From positions 1,746,788 to 1,810,787 of the forward strand of contig CATOSP010000002.1 in the NCBI GenBank assembly GCA_951812625.1: a DNA stretch of 64,000 nt, given 5' to 3'. The notes under the pieces were generated by a model. The model saw only the letters and a list, made by a program, of their open reading frames with translations. It was not told the DNA's origin and searched no databases. The DNA comes from an uncultured Dehalococcoidia bacterium (lineage in GTDB: Bacteria; Chloroflexota; Dehalococcoidia; Lucifugimonadales; UBA3495). This document shows, one piece after another, positions 8,793-16,447 of this stretch (position 1 is its first letter; every line of letters begins with the position of its first letter). Position numbers and translations under genes: made by a program.

Positions 8793-9596
8793 TTAGTGGT
8801 GGACAGCCGTCCCCGCTCCGCCGCCAGCGGCAATGGCCTCGCCGCTTATGGCAATCGACCGGGGGGACGCGAAGAAGGCCACGACGTAGGCCAACTCGCT
8901 GGCGTCGACGATGCGCTTGGTAGCGTTATTGGCCGCCACCCTGGCTTCCACTTGCTCGACGGTTATCCCCTCCCGGCGGGCCTGTTCCTCGTAGGCTGGA
9001 CCGCTCCGTTCGGTGCGGGTGGCGCCGGGATGGATCAGGTTGACGGTGATACCAGACGGCCCCAGTTCCTGCGCTAGGTACTTGGTCAGGTTGACCAGAC
9101 CGGAATTGCGAACCCCGGCGCTGACGTTCGAGCCGGAGGAGTTGCGGGCGGACAGCCCGCCGATGTTTATTATCCGTCCCCAGCCGTTCTGTATCATGTG
9201 TGGGGCGACGGCCCGGGCACATCGGAGATAACCCACGACTTTGGTGTTCAGATCGTCCAGCATGTCATCATCCGAGATGGTCTCCAGCGGTCCTCTGGCT
9301 ATGCCTCCGGGGGCTGCGGCGTTGTTGACAAGAATGTCGATCTTGCCGAATCGCTGCGCCGCTTGGGCTACCATAGACTCAACCTGGGGCGTGCTGGTAG
9401 TGTCGGCGGTGATGGGGACCACCTGCCGGCCCGTTTCCTCGCTCACCTCCCGGGCGGTCAACTCCAGGTCTTCGGCGTTCCGGGCGCACACCACCACATC
9501 GCTCCCGCAAACAGCCAGTTCCCTGGCGATGGCCTTGCCGATGCCGCGGCTTGCCCCGGTTACTATTGCAATCTTGTTTTCCAGTTCCAGGTCCAT
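8793..9596 (-). CDS. Short-chain dehydrogenase/reductase-like protein lacking the YxxxK motif
   Basis: A 267-residue Rossmann protein. The cofactor motif TGASRGIG is at 13-20 and NNA at 91-93. In the catalytic segment the usual Tyr and Lys of YxxxK are replaced by Ala160 and Asn164 (SAGVRNSGLVNLTKYLA). Glycine, the LTKYLAQEL helix and the following ITVNLIHPGATRTER loop are otherwise canonical. It may be an NAD(P)-binding protein with altered chemistry or no redox activity. The start at 9596 places MDLELENKIAIVTG at the N-terminus; a longer open frame begins at 9635. Confidence 0.8.
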   Translation of the reverse strand: MDLELENKIAIVTGASRGIGKAIARELAVCGSDVVVCARNAEDLELTAREVSEETGRQVVPITADTTSTPQVESMVAQAAQRFGKIDILVNNAAAPGGIARGPLETISDDDMLDDLNTKVVGYLRCARAVAPHMIQNGWGRIINIGGLSARNSSGSNVSAGVRNSGLVNLTKYLAQELGPSGITVNLIHPGATRTERSGPAYEEQARREGITVEQVEARVAANNATKRIVDASELAYVVAFFASPRSIAISGEAIAAGGGAGTAVHH

Positions 9597-9793
9597 GACA
9601 CCATCCCCTTGGGCATTGATTTGGAGGCAACCCAAGCCATTCTACACTACCGGGGCAAGCCGATTCCCAACGGAACACCCTGTTGTTCCTCACTCCGGTG
9701 AGAGGATGGCATGAACCGGCCCGGACCGATTGAGGAGCCAGCGCCCCTCACCCAGTCCGGGCCCATCGTCTACTCCAGAACGGAGGTAATGCG

Positions 9794-10036
9794 CTATTCG
9801 GCCGCCGCCCGGGGAGTCTCCTGGTCAGCCTGACACCTCACGCAGACGTACCTGCCCCGGTCCTCGGGCAGTGTATTCCGGTCCGCATTGCGCTTCCGGT
9901 TACAGACTGAGCACGTTACCGACTCCATGACCGGGGTCGGCCTCGCAGGAGCGGTGTCCACACCTCTGAAACCGACGTAGTCCGGGTTCTGCTCCTTCAA
10001 CCTGCGGAATCGTTCCGCATCCTTACGGCGGCTCAA
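9794..10036 (-). CDS. Small zinc-ribbon protein of unknown function
   Basis: An 80-residue basic protein from a TTG start preceded by a GGAGGGTGAG ribosome-binding tract. It has two Cys pairs, CSVCNRKRN and CVRCQ, the pattern of a single zinc ribbon. It lies 34 bp downstream of rplL on the same strand and is probably co-transcribed with the ribosomal protein genes, in the place where rpoB occurs in many bacteria. A role in transcription or translation is plausible from position only. Confidence 0.6.
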   Translation of the reverse strand: MSRRKDAERFRRLKEQNPDYVGFRGVDTAPARPTPVMESVTCSVCNRKRNADRNTLPEDRGRYVCVRCQADQETPRAAAE

Positions 10037-10070
10037 CGCTCACCCTCCGGGGTAAGGGTACGCTGGGCGA

Positions 10071-10457
10071 CTACGCGACCTCGACCGCTGCGCCAGCCTC
10101 CTCCAGTTTGCCCTTGATCGTATCGGCCTCGTCCTTGGGGATCCCTTCCTTGACTGCGGCGGGGGCTGACTCCACCAACTCCTTGGCCTCACGCAGACCC
10201 AGGGAGGTGACCTCGCGGACCGCCTTGATCACGTTAACCTTGTTGGGGCCAATCTCCTTGATGCTGACCACGAACTCAGTCTTCTCTTCTTCAGCGGCGG
10301 CTGGGTCAGCGCCTCCGGCGGCGGCGCCGGGAGCGGCAGCGACTGCAACCGGGGCAGCAGCGGTGATCCCGAATTCATCCTCCAACGCCTTGACCATGTC
10401 GGCCAGTTCCATGACGTTCATCTGCTTGATTGCGGCCAGGACCTCATCTTTTGTCAT
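10071..10457 (-). CDS. rplL: 50S ribosomal protein L7/L12
   Basis: 128 residues with the N-terminal dimerisation domain ([15 protein letters not shown]), an Ala/Gly-rich hinge near residues 35-55, and the C-terminal factor-binding domain ([27 protein letters not shown]). It forms the ribosomal stalk with L10 and recruits translation GTPases. A strong GGAGGAG site precedes the ATG at 10457. It follows rplJ by 33 bp and should share its leader-mediated regulation. Confidence 0.97.
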   Translation of the reverse strand: MTKDEVLAAIKQMNVMELADMVKALEDEFGITAAAPVAVAAAPGAAAGGADPAAAEEEKTEFVVSIKEIGPNKVNVIKAVREVTSLGLREAKELVESAPAAVKEGIPKDEADTIKGKLEEAGAAVEVA

Positions 10458-10490
10458 CGTTACTCCTCCTTACAATAGGTCCGAATCCAC

Positions 10491-11030
10491 TCAGGTTGAC
10501 GGTTGCTCAGATTCCAGTTGATCGATGCGCGCCAGCAATAGTCCGCCCAGGCTTTGGAGCGGGCCGTTCATCACGTTCACCAACCGTTGCAGCGGCGCCT
10601 GCATCTGTCCCAGCAGTGACGCAACAAGCTGGGGCTGTGGAGGCAGCGTGGCCAGTCGTTCCACCTGGTCGGGCGGAAGGGTATGGTCCATTCCCAGCAG
10701 CGCTCCGCGTATAGCCAGGGCCGACCGGGTGGTGCGGATGTAGTCGGTCAGTGTCCGCGCCACTATCTCGGGTTCCCCGAACCCGAAAGCCATGGCCGTC
10801 GGCCCTTCCACGATCTCCTTTGCATCCGGCCTGCCGGCAGCGTCACATGCCAGTTTCATGAGGTTGTTCTTGACCACCGTGAACTCCACCGATGCAGCGC
10901 GCATCCGGCGCCGCAACTCTGTGACCTCGTTCACTGGCAGTCCTGTGTAGTCCGTGGAGACCACGATGGAACACTGCTCCAGCTTTTCCTTGAGCTCGTT
11001 CACCCGGTCCACTTTCGCTTGAGTTGGCAA
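10491..11030 (-). CDS. rplJ: 50S ribosomal protein L10
   Basis: About 179 residues from the TTG at 11030 (reading PTQAKVDRVNELKEKL after the start), preceded by GGGGGA. The open frame extends to 11063, but that extension overlaps the leader RNA. The conserved STDYTGL and VVKNNLMKLA segments identify L10, the base of the stalk. The extended C-terminal helix should bind L7/L12 dimers. In many bacteria L10 with L7/L12 represses its own mRNA through the upstream leader, and such a leader is visible here. Confidence 0.95.
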   Translation of the reverse strand: MPTQAKVDRVNELKEKLEQCSIVVSTDYTGLPVNEVTELRRRMRAASVEFTVVKNNLMKLACDAAGRPDAKEIVEGPTAMAFGFGEPEIVARTLTDYIRTTRSALAIRGALLGMDHTLPPDQVERLATLPPQPQLVASLLGQMQAPLQRLVNVMNGPLQSLGGLLLARIDQLESEQPST

Positions 11031-11040
11031 CGTGTCCCCC

Positions 11041-11082
11041 AAAATAAATCGTTCCCGCACCACCCGTGGTGACGCGAGAACG
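11041..11082 (-). terminator. Attenuator-like hairpin before rplJ
   Basis: On the minus strand a GC-rich hairpin (11082-11050, arms CGTTCTCGCGTCACCA and TGGTGCGGGAACG) is followed directly by the T-rich run ATTTATTTT. This is the form of an intrinsic terminator and lies between the L10 leader core and the rplJ start, so it may act as the regulated attenuator of the rplJ-rplL unit. Confidence 0.55.
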
Positions 11083-11109
11083 TTGCAAGAATTACTTCAG
11101 GCTCCGGTC

Positions 11110-11172
11110 GCGCCTGGGCGGGCGGTCTTAACCTTTAGTCCGGGATGACCCGGAACCCACCGTCTCCGGCGT
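11110..11172 (-). ncRNA. Ribosomal L10 leader (autoregulatory mRNA element)
   Basis: Between rplA and rplJ, the minus-strand RNA carries the hallmarks of the L10 leader: a CCGGAGACGGUGGGU strand, a small CCGGGU/ACCCGG-type internal hairpin, then GGUUAAGACCGCCCGCCCAGG, which closes the bulged and kink-turn-like region. The AGAC...GUGGG and UUAA...GCCCAGG pairing matches the known element bound by L10(L12)4. It lies immediately upstream of the attenuator-like hairpin and the rplJ start. Confidence 0.68.
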
Positions 11173-11200
11173 GATTGGCGGCGTATTCAATTGTGCTGGA

Positions 11201-11209
11201 ATTATACCA
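11201..11209 (-). promoter_or_regulatory. Extended -10 promoter for rplJ-rplL
   Basis: The minus strand reads TGGTATAAT, a perfect extended -10. A clear -35 is missing (GAGATA at 17-bp spacing). It lies 24 bp past the rplA stop and upstream of the L10 leader, giving a separate transcript for the stalk proteins. Confidence 0.5.
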
Positions 11210-11232
11210 GACCCTGCGGCGAATATCTCCCT

Positions 11233-11949
11233 CTATTCGGGAGGAGTCAAGCTCTGCAAGCCCGCAAGGTCGACTGAGATACTCGGCCCCATCGAGGATG
11301 TCATGTACGCCGACTTCAGGAAGGCCCCCTTGACCGCCGTAGGCCTGTCTCGCATGATCGAGTCCATCAGCGAGGCGAGGTTGTCGATCAACTGCTCGTT
11401 CTCGAAGCTGACCTTCCCTATGGGGCAATGAATAATGGCTGTGCGGTCCGTGCGATACTCCAGCCTGCCCGCCTTGGCCTCGCGGATAACCCTCGGCAGG
11501 TCCTGGGGTTGCACCATAGTGCCGGACCGGGGGTTCGGCATGAGTCCGCGACGCCCAAGCACGCGTCCCAACCGTCCGATCTTGGGCATAACCTGGGGAA
11601 CCGCCAGGCCGACATCGAAATCTGCCCAACCGCCTTCCACCTGTGCGATCAGGTCGTCCTCGCCCGCGAAGTCAGCGCCCGCTTCCCTCGCAATCTCGGC
11701 CGCCTCCGTGTCCGCGAACACCAGGACGCGGACGGTCTTGCCCAGGCCGTGGGGAAGGGCCGCGACGCCACGCACCATTTGATCAGCGTGACGGGGGTCG
11801 GCCCCGGTGCGCAAGTGTAGCTCTACGGTCTCATCGAACTTGGCGGTGGAAAGGTCCTTCACCAGGCTGATGGCCTCTTCGGGTTGGTAGACGGCCTCCG
11901 GGTCCACCCTTTCGGCCACTGCGGCGTAGCGCCTGCTGTGTTTAGGCAC
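11233..11949 (-). CDS. rplA: 50S ribosomal protein L1
   Basis: About 238 residues. The GTG at 11949 (MPKHSRRYAAVAERVD) fits the family start and has GGAG at 7-bp spacing; an in-frame TTG at 11955 is less likely. The L1 signature around GRLGRVLGRRGLMPNPRSGT and the TDRTAIIHCPIGKVSF segment are present. L1 forms the E-site stalk and in many bacteria represses its own rplK-rplA mRNA. The start lies next to the rplK stop at 11952. Confidence 0.96.
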   Translation of the reverse strand: MPKHSRRYAAVAERVDPEAVYQPEEAISLVKDLSTAKFDETVELHLRTGADPRHADQMVRGVAALPHGLGKTVRVLVFADTEAAEIAREAGADFAGEDDLIAQVEGGWADFDVGLAVPQVMPKIGRLGRVLGRRGLMPNPRSGTMVQPQDLPRVIREAKAGRLEYRTDRTAIIHCPIGKVSFENEQLIDNLASLMDSIMRDRPTAVKGAFLKSAYMTSSMGPSISVDLAGLQSLTPPE

Positions 11950-11951
11950 GG

Positions 11952-12380
11952 TCAATCTCCAACTACTTCAATGCCCATGCTCCGCGCGGTCCCCTCGATG
12001 ATGTTCATCGCTTCCTCCACCGAGGGGGCGTTGAGGTCGGCAAGTTTCTGCTCCGCGATCTCCCGCAGGGCCTGGCGCTCCACGGTGCCCACGGTCCCTC
12101 TACCCGGATCGGACGCGCCCTTGTCCACCGTCGCAGCCTTCCGGAGCAGTTCAGACGCCGGCGGAGTGCGGGTTACGAAGGTAAATGACCTGTCCTCGAA
12201 CACCGAAATGTGGACCGGGATTATAGTCCCGGCCTGGTCGGCGGTGCGGGCGTTGTATTCCTTGACGAAACCCATGATGTTAACCCCGTGCTGACCCAAT
12301 GCAGGGCCGACGGGGGGAGCGGGCGTCGCCTTGCCCGCGTCCAATTGCAGCTTGATGATCGCCCTTAGCTTCTTTGCCAC
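11952..12380 (-). CDS. rplK: 50S ribosomal protein L11
   Basis: 142 residues, normal length. The N-terminal [23 protein letters not shown] and the C-terminal rRNA-binding [17 protein letters not shown] are characteristic. L11 forms the GTPase-associated centre with L10 and 23S rRNA. It lies between nusG and rplA, with 9 bp to nusG. Confidence 0.97.
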   Translation of the reverse strand: MAKKLRAIIKLQLDAGKATPAPPVGPALGQHGVNIMGFVKEYNARTADQAGTIIPVHISVFEDRSFTFVTRTPPASELLRKAATVDKGASDPGRGTVGTVERQALREIAEQKLADLNAPSVEEAMNIIEGTARSMGIEVVGD

Positions 12381-12389
12381 TGGCGGCTC

Positions 12390-12965
12390 CTAGATCCTTT
12401 CCACTTGCAAGAAGTCCAGTTCCACTGGGGTTTCGCGGCCGAAGAAGGACACCAGCACACGTACCTTGCCCTTCGCGTCGTCAACGTCGCTGACGGCTCC
12501 GATAAAGTCCACGAATGGGCCCTCGGTGATGCGTACGGTCTCGCCCCGAGCCAACCCGATCCTTATGCGGGTCGGTCCTGCTTCCACTTGGCGGAGGATA
12601 TCCTGAATTTGCCTGTCTTCCAGCGGGACAGGTTTCGGGCGGCTGTCCGACTCGTCCTCACTGGACACGAATCCGGTAACGCCGGGAGTATTTCGTACAG
12701 CGTACCAGCTTTCGTCATCCATCGTCATCTCGACCAGGATATAGCCGGGGAACAGTTTCCGCTTCTCCGAGCGACGCTTCCCGTCCTTGAAAATCACCTC
12801 ATCTTCGGTGGGGACCAGGACCTGGAAGATGCGGTCCTGCATGTCCAGGCTCTGGACGCGAAGGTCGAGATTGCGCTTCACCAGGTCTTCCTGTCCCGAG
12901 TAGGTATGTACGATATACCAGCGGCGGGACTCGTCCTCGATCTGCACCTGTTGTTCAGTAGTCAT
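12390..12965 (-). CDS. nusG: Transcription termination/antitermination protein NusG
   Basis: 191 residues from the ATG at 12965. The NGN domain (WYIVHTYSGQEDLVKRNL, then LFPGYILVEMTMDDESW) is followed by a KOW domain (GETVRITEGPFVDFIGAV). NusG binds RNA polymerase and couples to ribosomal S10 or Rho. The longer open frame to 13082 overlaps secE and is not family-like. The gene is in the standard secE-nusG-rplK order. Confidence 0.96.
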   Translation of the reverse strand: MTTEQQVQIEDESRRWYIVHTYSGQEDLVKRNLDLRVQSLDMQDRIFQVLVPTEDEVIFKDGKRRSEKRKLFPGYILVEMTMDDESWYAVRNTPGVTGFVSSEDESDSRPKPVPLEDRQIQDILRQVEAGPTRIRIGLARGETVRITEGPFVDFIGAVSDVDDAKGKVRVLVSFFGRETPVELDFLQVERI

Positions 12966-13032
12966 AGTCGTCCTTCCCAAACCCTGGGGCATGTATCTTC
13001 CACGAAAAGCGCGGCCCCAAGTGTCCAGGATT

Positions 13033-13269
13033 CTAGAGCACGTAACGGCTGAAGGTCTGGCTGAAGAACTGGTCGAGACCACCCAGGAAGAAGGCGGCGG
13101 CCACCGACAAAGCGATGACCACCATGGTCAATCGCGCTGTCTCCTCCCGGCTGGGCCATACCGCCTTGGTCAACTCGGAGACCGTTTCCTGCAGGAACGC
13201 GATGGGACCGATCCGCCCCGTGAGCCTGGGCGTTGTTGACCGAGACCCACGGGTTGAGACCCTGGCCAT
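13033..13269 (-). CDS. secE: Preprotein translocase subunit SecE
   Basis: 78 residues of the short, single-membrane-span SecE type. A basic N-terminus precedes the conserved amphipathic FLQETVSELTKAVWPSREE segment, then one hydrophobic span (about 47-67). It stabilises SecY in the SecYEG channel. It lies between rpmG and nusG, as in most bacteria. Confidence 0.95.
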   Translation of the reverse strand: MARVSTRGSRSTTPRLTGRIGPIAFLQETVSELTKAVWPSREETARLTMVVIALSVAAAFFLGGLDQFFSQTFSRYVL

Positions 13270-13273
13270 GGAG

Positions 13274-13444
13274 TTACCTCACCTCGCGGTGAGTCTTGTG
13301 GCCTCGGCACCGCGGGCAGTACTTGCGCAGTTCGAGCCGCTGGGGATCGTTGCGCCGGTTCTTGTTGCTCGTATAGTTCCGCTCGCGGCAATCGCCGCAC
13401 TGCATCGTGATGATCTGGCGGATATCCGCTGTCTTTCTAGCCAT
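13274..13444 (-). CDS. rpmG: 50S ribosomal protein L33
   Basis: A 56-residue protein from ATG 13444 to TAA 13274-13276. It reads MARKTADIRQIITMQCGDCR and then ERNYTSNKNRRNDPQRLEL, with two CxxC pairs (CGDC and CPRC), so it is the zinc-binding form of L33. It starts 3 bp after the tuf stop and ends 4 bp before secE, consistent with one transcript. Confidence 0.93.
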   Translation of the reverse strand: MARKTADIRQIITMQCGDCRERNYTSNKNRRNDPQRLELRKYCPRCRGHKTHREVR

Positions 13445-13447
13445 CTT

Positions 13448-14632
13448 CTAATCCAAAACCTTGGTGATTACGCCGGAACCGACGGTCCGCCCGCCTTCGC
13501 GGATGGCGAAGCGCATCTGTTCCTCGATCGGCACGGGGGTGATCAGGGATATGACCATGGTTACGTTGTCCCCGGGCATGACCATTTCCACGCCTTCGGG
13601 CAGCGCCACTTCACCAGTGATGTCGCTGGTGCGGATATAGAACTGGGGCTTGTAGCCAGTGAAGAAGGGGGTGTGCCGCCCGCCCTCCTCGCGGCTCAAC
13701 ACGTAGACCTCGGCCTCGGCTCTGGTGTAGGGGCGCATGGAGCCGGGCTTAACCAGTACCTGGCCTCGTTCCACCTCGTCCCGGTCCACGCCGCGCAGCA
13801 ATACGCCCACCGCGTCTCCGGCTTCCGTGGTCTCCAGGGTCTTGTGGAACATCTCCAGGCCGGTGGCCACGGTCTCCCGGACATCGCCGAACCGGATAAT
13901 CTCCACAGGTTCGCCCTGCTTGAGCTGGCCGCGCTCGACGCGACCGGTCACCACGGTGCCCCTGCCCTTGATGCCGAAAACGTCCTCGATGGGCATCAGG
14001 AATGGTCGGTCTGTGATCCTCTGGGGAACGGGAATGTAATCGTCGAGAGCGGCCATCAGTTCCATCACGCTCTCCTCGTATTCCTCCTCGCCCTCCAGGG
14101 CCTTCAGGCCGCTGACCCGTACGATTGGGGTGTCGTCGCCGGGGAACCCGTAGGCGTTCAGGAGGTCGCGGACTTCCAGCTCCACGAGCTCGAGCAGCTC
14201 TTCGTCGTCCATCATGTCAACCTTGTTCAAGGCGACGACAATGCGGGGCACCTCAACCTGGCGGGCCAGCAGGATGTGCTCCCGTGTCTGCGGCATCGGG
14301 CCGTCCGGGGCGCTGACGACCAGAATCGCGCCGTCCATCTGCGCCGCGCCGGTGATCATGTTCTTGATGTAGTCGGCGTGGCCCGGGCAGTCCACGTGGG
14401 CATAGTGGCGCGTGCCAGTCTCATACTCCACGTGGGCAATGGCGATGGTCAGCCCGCGGGCTTTCTCTTCGGGGGCGTTGTCGATGCTCTCCAGGGAACG
14501 CAGCTCAGACAAGCCCCTCTTCGCCAATACATTGGTAATGGCGGCGGTCAGGGTCGTCTTGCCATGGTCCACGTGCCCGATGGTTCCCACGTTGACGTGG
14601 GGTTTGGACCGGTCGAATCGCTGCTTGGCCAT
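13448..14632 (-). CDS. tuf: Elongation factor Tu
   Basis: 394 residues, standard length. GTPase motifs GHVDHGKT (19-26), DCPGH (81-85) and NKVD (136-139) are intact, and domains 2 and 3 follow. EF-Tu delivers aminoacyl-tRNA to the ribosome. It lies directly after three tRNA genes on the same strand, 50 bp from tRNA-Thr(GGT), an arrangement like the thrU-tyrU-thrT-tufB cluster of enterobacteria. Confidence 0.98.
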   Translation of the reverse strand: MAKQRFDRSKPHVNVGTIGHVDHGKTTLTAAITNVLAKRGLSELRSLESIDNAPEEKARGLTIAIAHVEYETGTRHYAHVDCPGHADYIKNMITGAAQMDGAILVVSAPDGPMPQTREHILLARQVEVPRIVVALNKVDMMDDEELLELVELEVRDLLNAYGFPGDDTPIVRVSGLKALEGEEEYEESVMELMAALDDYIPVPQRITDRPFLMPIEDVFGIKGRGTVVTGRVERGQLKQGEPVEIIRFGDVRETVATGLEMFHKTLETTEAGDAVGVLLRGVDRDEVERGQVLVKPGSMRPYTRAEAEVYVLSREEGGRHTPFFTGYKPQFYIRTSDITGEVALPEGVEMVMPGDNVTMVISLITPVPIEEQMRFAIREGGRTVGSGVITKVLD

Positions 14633-14682
14633 CTTGGGTCTCTTCTCCTTAGATTTGTACTGGAACCCGGACTCTATTCTGA

Positions 14683-14757
14683 TGGAGCCCAGAGGCGGGA
14701 TTGAACCGCCGACCCCGTTCTTACCAAGAACGTGCTCTACCGCTGAGCTATCTGGGC
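14683..14757 (-). tRNA. tRNA-Thr (anticodon GGT)
   Basis: The minus strand folds as a cloverleaf: acceptor GCCCAGA/TCTGGGC, anticodon stem CGTTC/GAACG around loop TTGGTAA, and a T-arm GGTTCAATC. A 3' CCA is encoded (14685-14683). It is the tRNA nearest tuf. Confidence 0.95.
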
Positions 14758-14796
14758 CTGTGTGTTCTTGGGTCCCCTTGCCTGGTCTGGTTTACT

Positions 14797-14884
14797 TGGT
14801 GGAGGGGGCAGGATTCGAACCTGCGAAGCCCTTCCGGACGCCAGATTTACAGTCTGGTGGCTTTAACCACTCACCCACCCCTCC
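14797..14884 (-). tRNA. tRNA-Tyr (anticodon GTA)
   Basis: A class II tRNA of about 88 nt with a long variable arm. The acceptor pairs GGAGGGG with CCCCTCC, the anticodon loop contains GTA, the T-loop is GGTTCGAATCC, and the 3' ACCA is encoded. It lies between the two threonine tRNAs. Confidence 0.95.
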
Positions 14885-14947
14885 ATTTAGACCTGGGTTG
14901 TCGGCCCTCCACCCCATGCGGCAGGGCTCTTCTCCGGACCTCTGGAG

Positions 14948-15019
14948 AGCCCCAGAGGGGATTCGAACCCCTAACCTGTCGATTACAAGTCGACTGCGCT
15001 ACCATTGCGCCACCGGGGC
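14948..15019 (-). tRNA. tRNA-Thr (anticodon TGT)
   Basis: A cloverleaf with acceptor GCCCCGG/CTGGGGC (one G-T pair), anticodon stem GTCGA/TCGAC around loop CTTGTAA, and T-arm GGTTCGAATCC. A CCA end is not encoded. It is the first gene of the tRNA-tuf transcript. Confidence 0.93.
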
Positions 15020-15101
15020 GAAAATAACCCTCGTCGGCAGACATACTTTAAGATGGCCCCTCGGTCGAAGCCATCTCTTTGGATGCGCCTGCGTCCACAA
15101 A

Positions 15102-15130
15102 ATTATAGTCACTATGGCAGGTGAAGTCAA
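15102..15130 (-). promoter_or_regulatory. Strong promoter of the tRNA-tuf operon
   Basis: Minus-strand TTGACT (15130-15125), a 17-bp spacer and a perfect TATAAT (15107-15102). Transcription would start near 15095, about 75 nt before tRNA-Thr(TGT). The leader includes a short AGATGGC/GCCATCT hairpin at 15075-15050. Confidence 0.75.
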
Positions 15131-15527
15131 TCGCAGGTTTGTCGATATAGCCGCGTTGCAGTTTACCCAGCCTCATCCACATCCCCATACATCATTCCTG
15201 CAAAGCGGGAATCCATACCTGCCAGGGTCAACGGGTGTTGCACCTACCGAATCGTAGTAGAGCCTCGGATCAGGGTTCACGGCATTGCACAGACCCTGCT
15301 CCCATGACAAACACTCCTTGCCAAGAACATAGCACATATGTACCATACAGTCCGTCCGGTCCATAAGACCCTCCAGCGCAAACCCCCATAAGGAGGGCAG
15401 GGCCAGTCCAGGACAGCCACTGAGGCGCACGATGTTTAGTGTCTAAAACAGCCGACAAGGCAACCAGTAATCACCAGACCAGTCCCTCCACAGACTCGGC
15501 CTCCTGTAAGTCTACCGACCCCACAAA
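15131..15527. other. Noncoding interval upstream of the repeat block
   Basis: No frame on either strand has the composition or domains of a real gene here. It separates the divergent tRNA-tuf promoter from the repeat-bearing leader of the following small gene. I see nothing further in it. Confidence 0.4.
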
Positions 15528-15570
15528 TGTCCGGTTTTGTCCGGATATGACCGGAAAATCGGGGTTTTTT
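15528..15570 (+). repeat. Iteron-like direct repeat, copy A
   Basis: A 43-nt unit beginning TGTCCGGTTTTGTCCG, then TGACCGGAAAA and a CGGG plus T-run. It matches copy B at 15651 with about six differences, all in two short windows. The two starts are exactly 123 bp apart. Confidence 0.7.
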
Positions 15571-15650
15571 GCTTCTTGGTCCCTGCCCGCATCAACCTCG
15601 CCTTTCCCCAAACTCCGCTCCCGGCAAGTCTCGCCATCCAGAAGTGCCTT

Positions 15651-15693
15651 TGTCCGGTTTTGTCCGCTTCTGACCGGAAAAACGGGATTTTCT
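15651..15693 (+). repeat. Iteron-like direct repeat, copy B
   Basis: The second copy of the 43-nt unit, with identical first 16 bases and an identical TGACCGGAAAA core. It is followed by a CCCCTTT/AAAGGGG hairpin at about 15696-15711. Confidence 0.7.
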
Positions 15694-15739
15694 CCCCCTT
15701 TCGCAAAAGGGGATTTACCCCCGTCACTCCACACTCATT

Positions 15740-15765
15740 AACTCCCTGTAAAGAACTCCCTGTAA
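15740..15765 (+). repeat. 12-bp direct repeat in front of the small gene
   Basis: AACTCCCTGTAA occurs at 15740-15751 and again at 15754-15765, just before the TGAGG ribosome-binding site of the gene at 15778. It could bind a regulator or reflect local duplication. Confidence 0.55.
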
Positions 15766-15777
15766 TGAGGTGCAACC

Positions 15778-16305
15778 ATGACTTTCTCCCAGCTCAGGTC
15801 CCAGGTCGACGCCCTCCTCCGCAAGTACGCAACCGAAGTCGAGACCTACCGCCTCGGCAAGGTCACCGCTGAATTCTGCGATGAGGTGGCCGACGCCCTG
15901 ACCAACCCCAAGTCCGGCCCCGTGAAAGACCCCTTCGATTGGGCCTCCGTATTGTTCAAGCGGATGGCAAAACGCGGCTACCGCCCCCGGAACCTCACGC
16001 CTATCCAGAACTACCTGACCCGTTGCCTCCAGGAGCGCCGCGTCCTCCCCCAGGCCCGCGAGGTCCTGCGCGCCCTGCTGCCCAGGGCAGCCGAACGCGG
16101 GCTCATCCCCCGCACCCTCGAAGACCCCGTTCCCATCTGCGCCATGAAACGCGGGCTGGAGAATGCTGGCAAGAGTGGCGATTCAGGTTCGTCCGGCCTG
16201 GGTCTGTCGGACCTGATTGAACACTGGCAAGAGATGGACTACTGGCGCCAGTTGGCCCAGGGTTCCTTGCCGGGTAAGGGAATGGCAGAAGGGGCGACCG
16301 CGTAG
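15778..16305 (+). CDS. Small alpha-helical protein, paralogue of the 63.2 kb gene; function unknown
   Basis: A 175-residue, mostly helical and basic protein. Its N-terminal 95 residues align with those of the gene at 63186: LxxxVxALxRKYA near the start, a central KxGxRxR segment, a single Cys about 18 residues later, and a shared ending of the form LPxxRxxLxALLP. The C-terminal tail (Gly/Ser-rich, then DLIEHWQEMDYWRQLA) is not shared. No catalytic motif is visible. The upstream interval has paired iteron-like repeats. A DNA-binding or element-associated role is possible but not shown. Confidence 0.6.
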   Translation: MTFSQLRSQVDALLRKYATEVETYRLGKVTAEFCDEVADALTNPKSGPVKDPFDWASVLFKRMAKRGYRPRNLTPIQNYLTRCLQERRVLPQAREVLRALLPRAAERGLIPRTLEDPVPICAMKRGLENAGKSGDSGSSGLGLSDLIEHWQEMDYWRQLAQGSLPGKGMAEGATA

Positions 16306-16447
16306 ACCTGCCCCGGTCGACAGAGACAGGGCCCCGCAGGCCGTCTTTGTACAACTGCACTGCCCCGAACGAGCCGCTACCTCGTGGCCAGACGTTGATG
16401 TTACAGTAGTTGGGCAAGCACTGTGTTTGGTGGGAGGTGGGGAACTC

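Noticed and set aside
11201..11232. Intrinsic terminator after rplA
   Set aside because: No stable GC-rich hairpin with a T-tract lies there; the sequence fits an extended -10 promoter instead.
13115..14704. 529-residue plus-strand open frame opposite tuf
   Set aside because: It is the antisense shadow of tuf, rpmG and secE; codon pattern and homology clearly support the minus-strand genes.
15528..15693. CRISPR array
   Set aside because: Only two degenerate copies occur, 123 bp apart, without evenly spaced unique spacers or cas genes.
15471..15734. Minus-strand coding region with a repeated peptide
   Set aside because: The frame is open because the 123-bp repeat period is a multiple of three. 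It has no ribosome-binding site or known family, so I treat it as a by-product of the DNA repeat.
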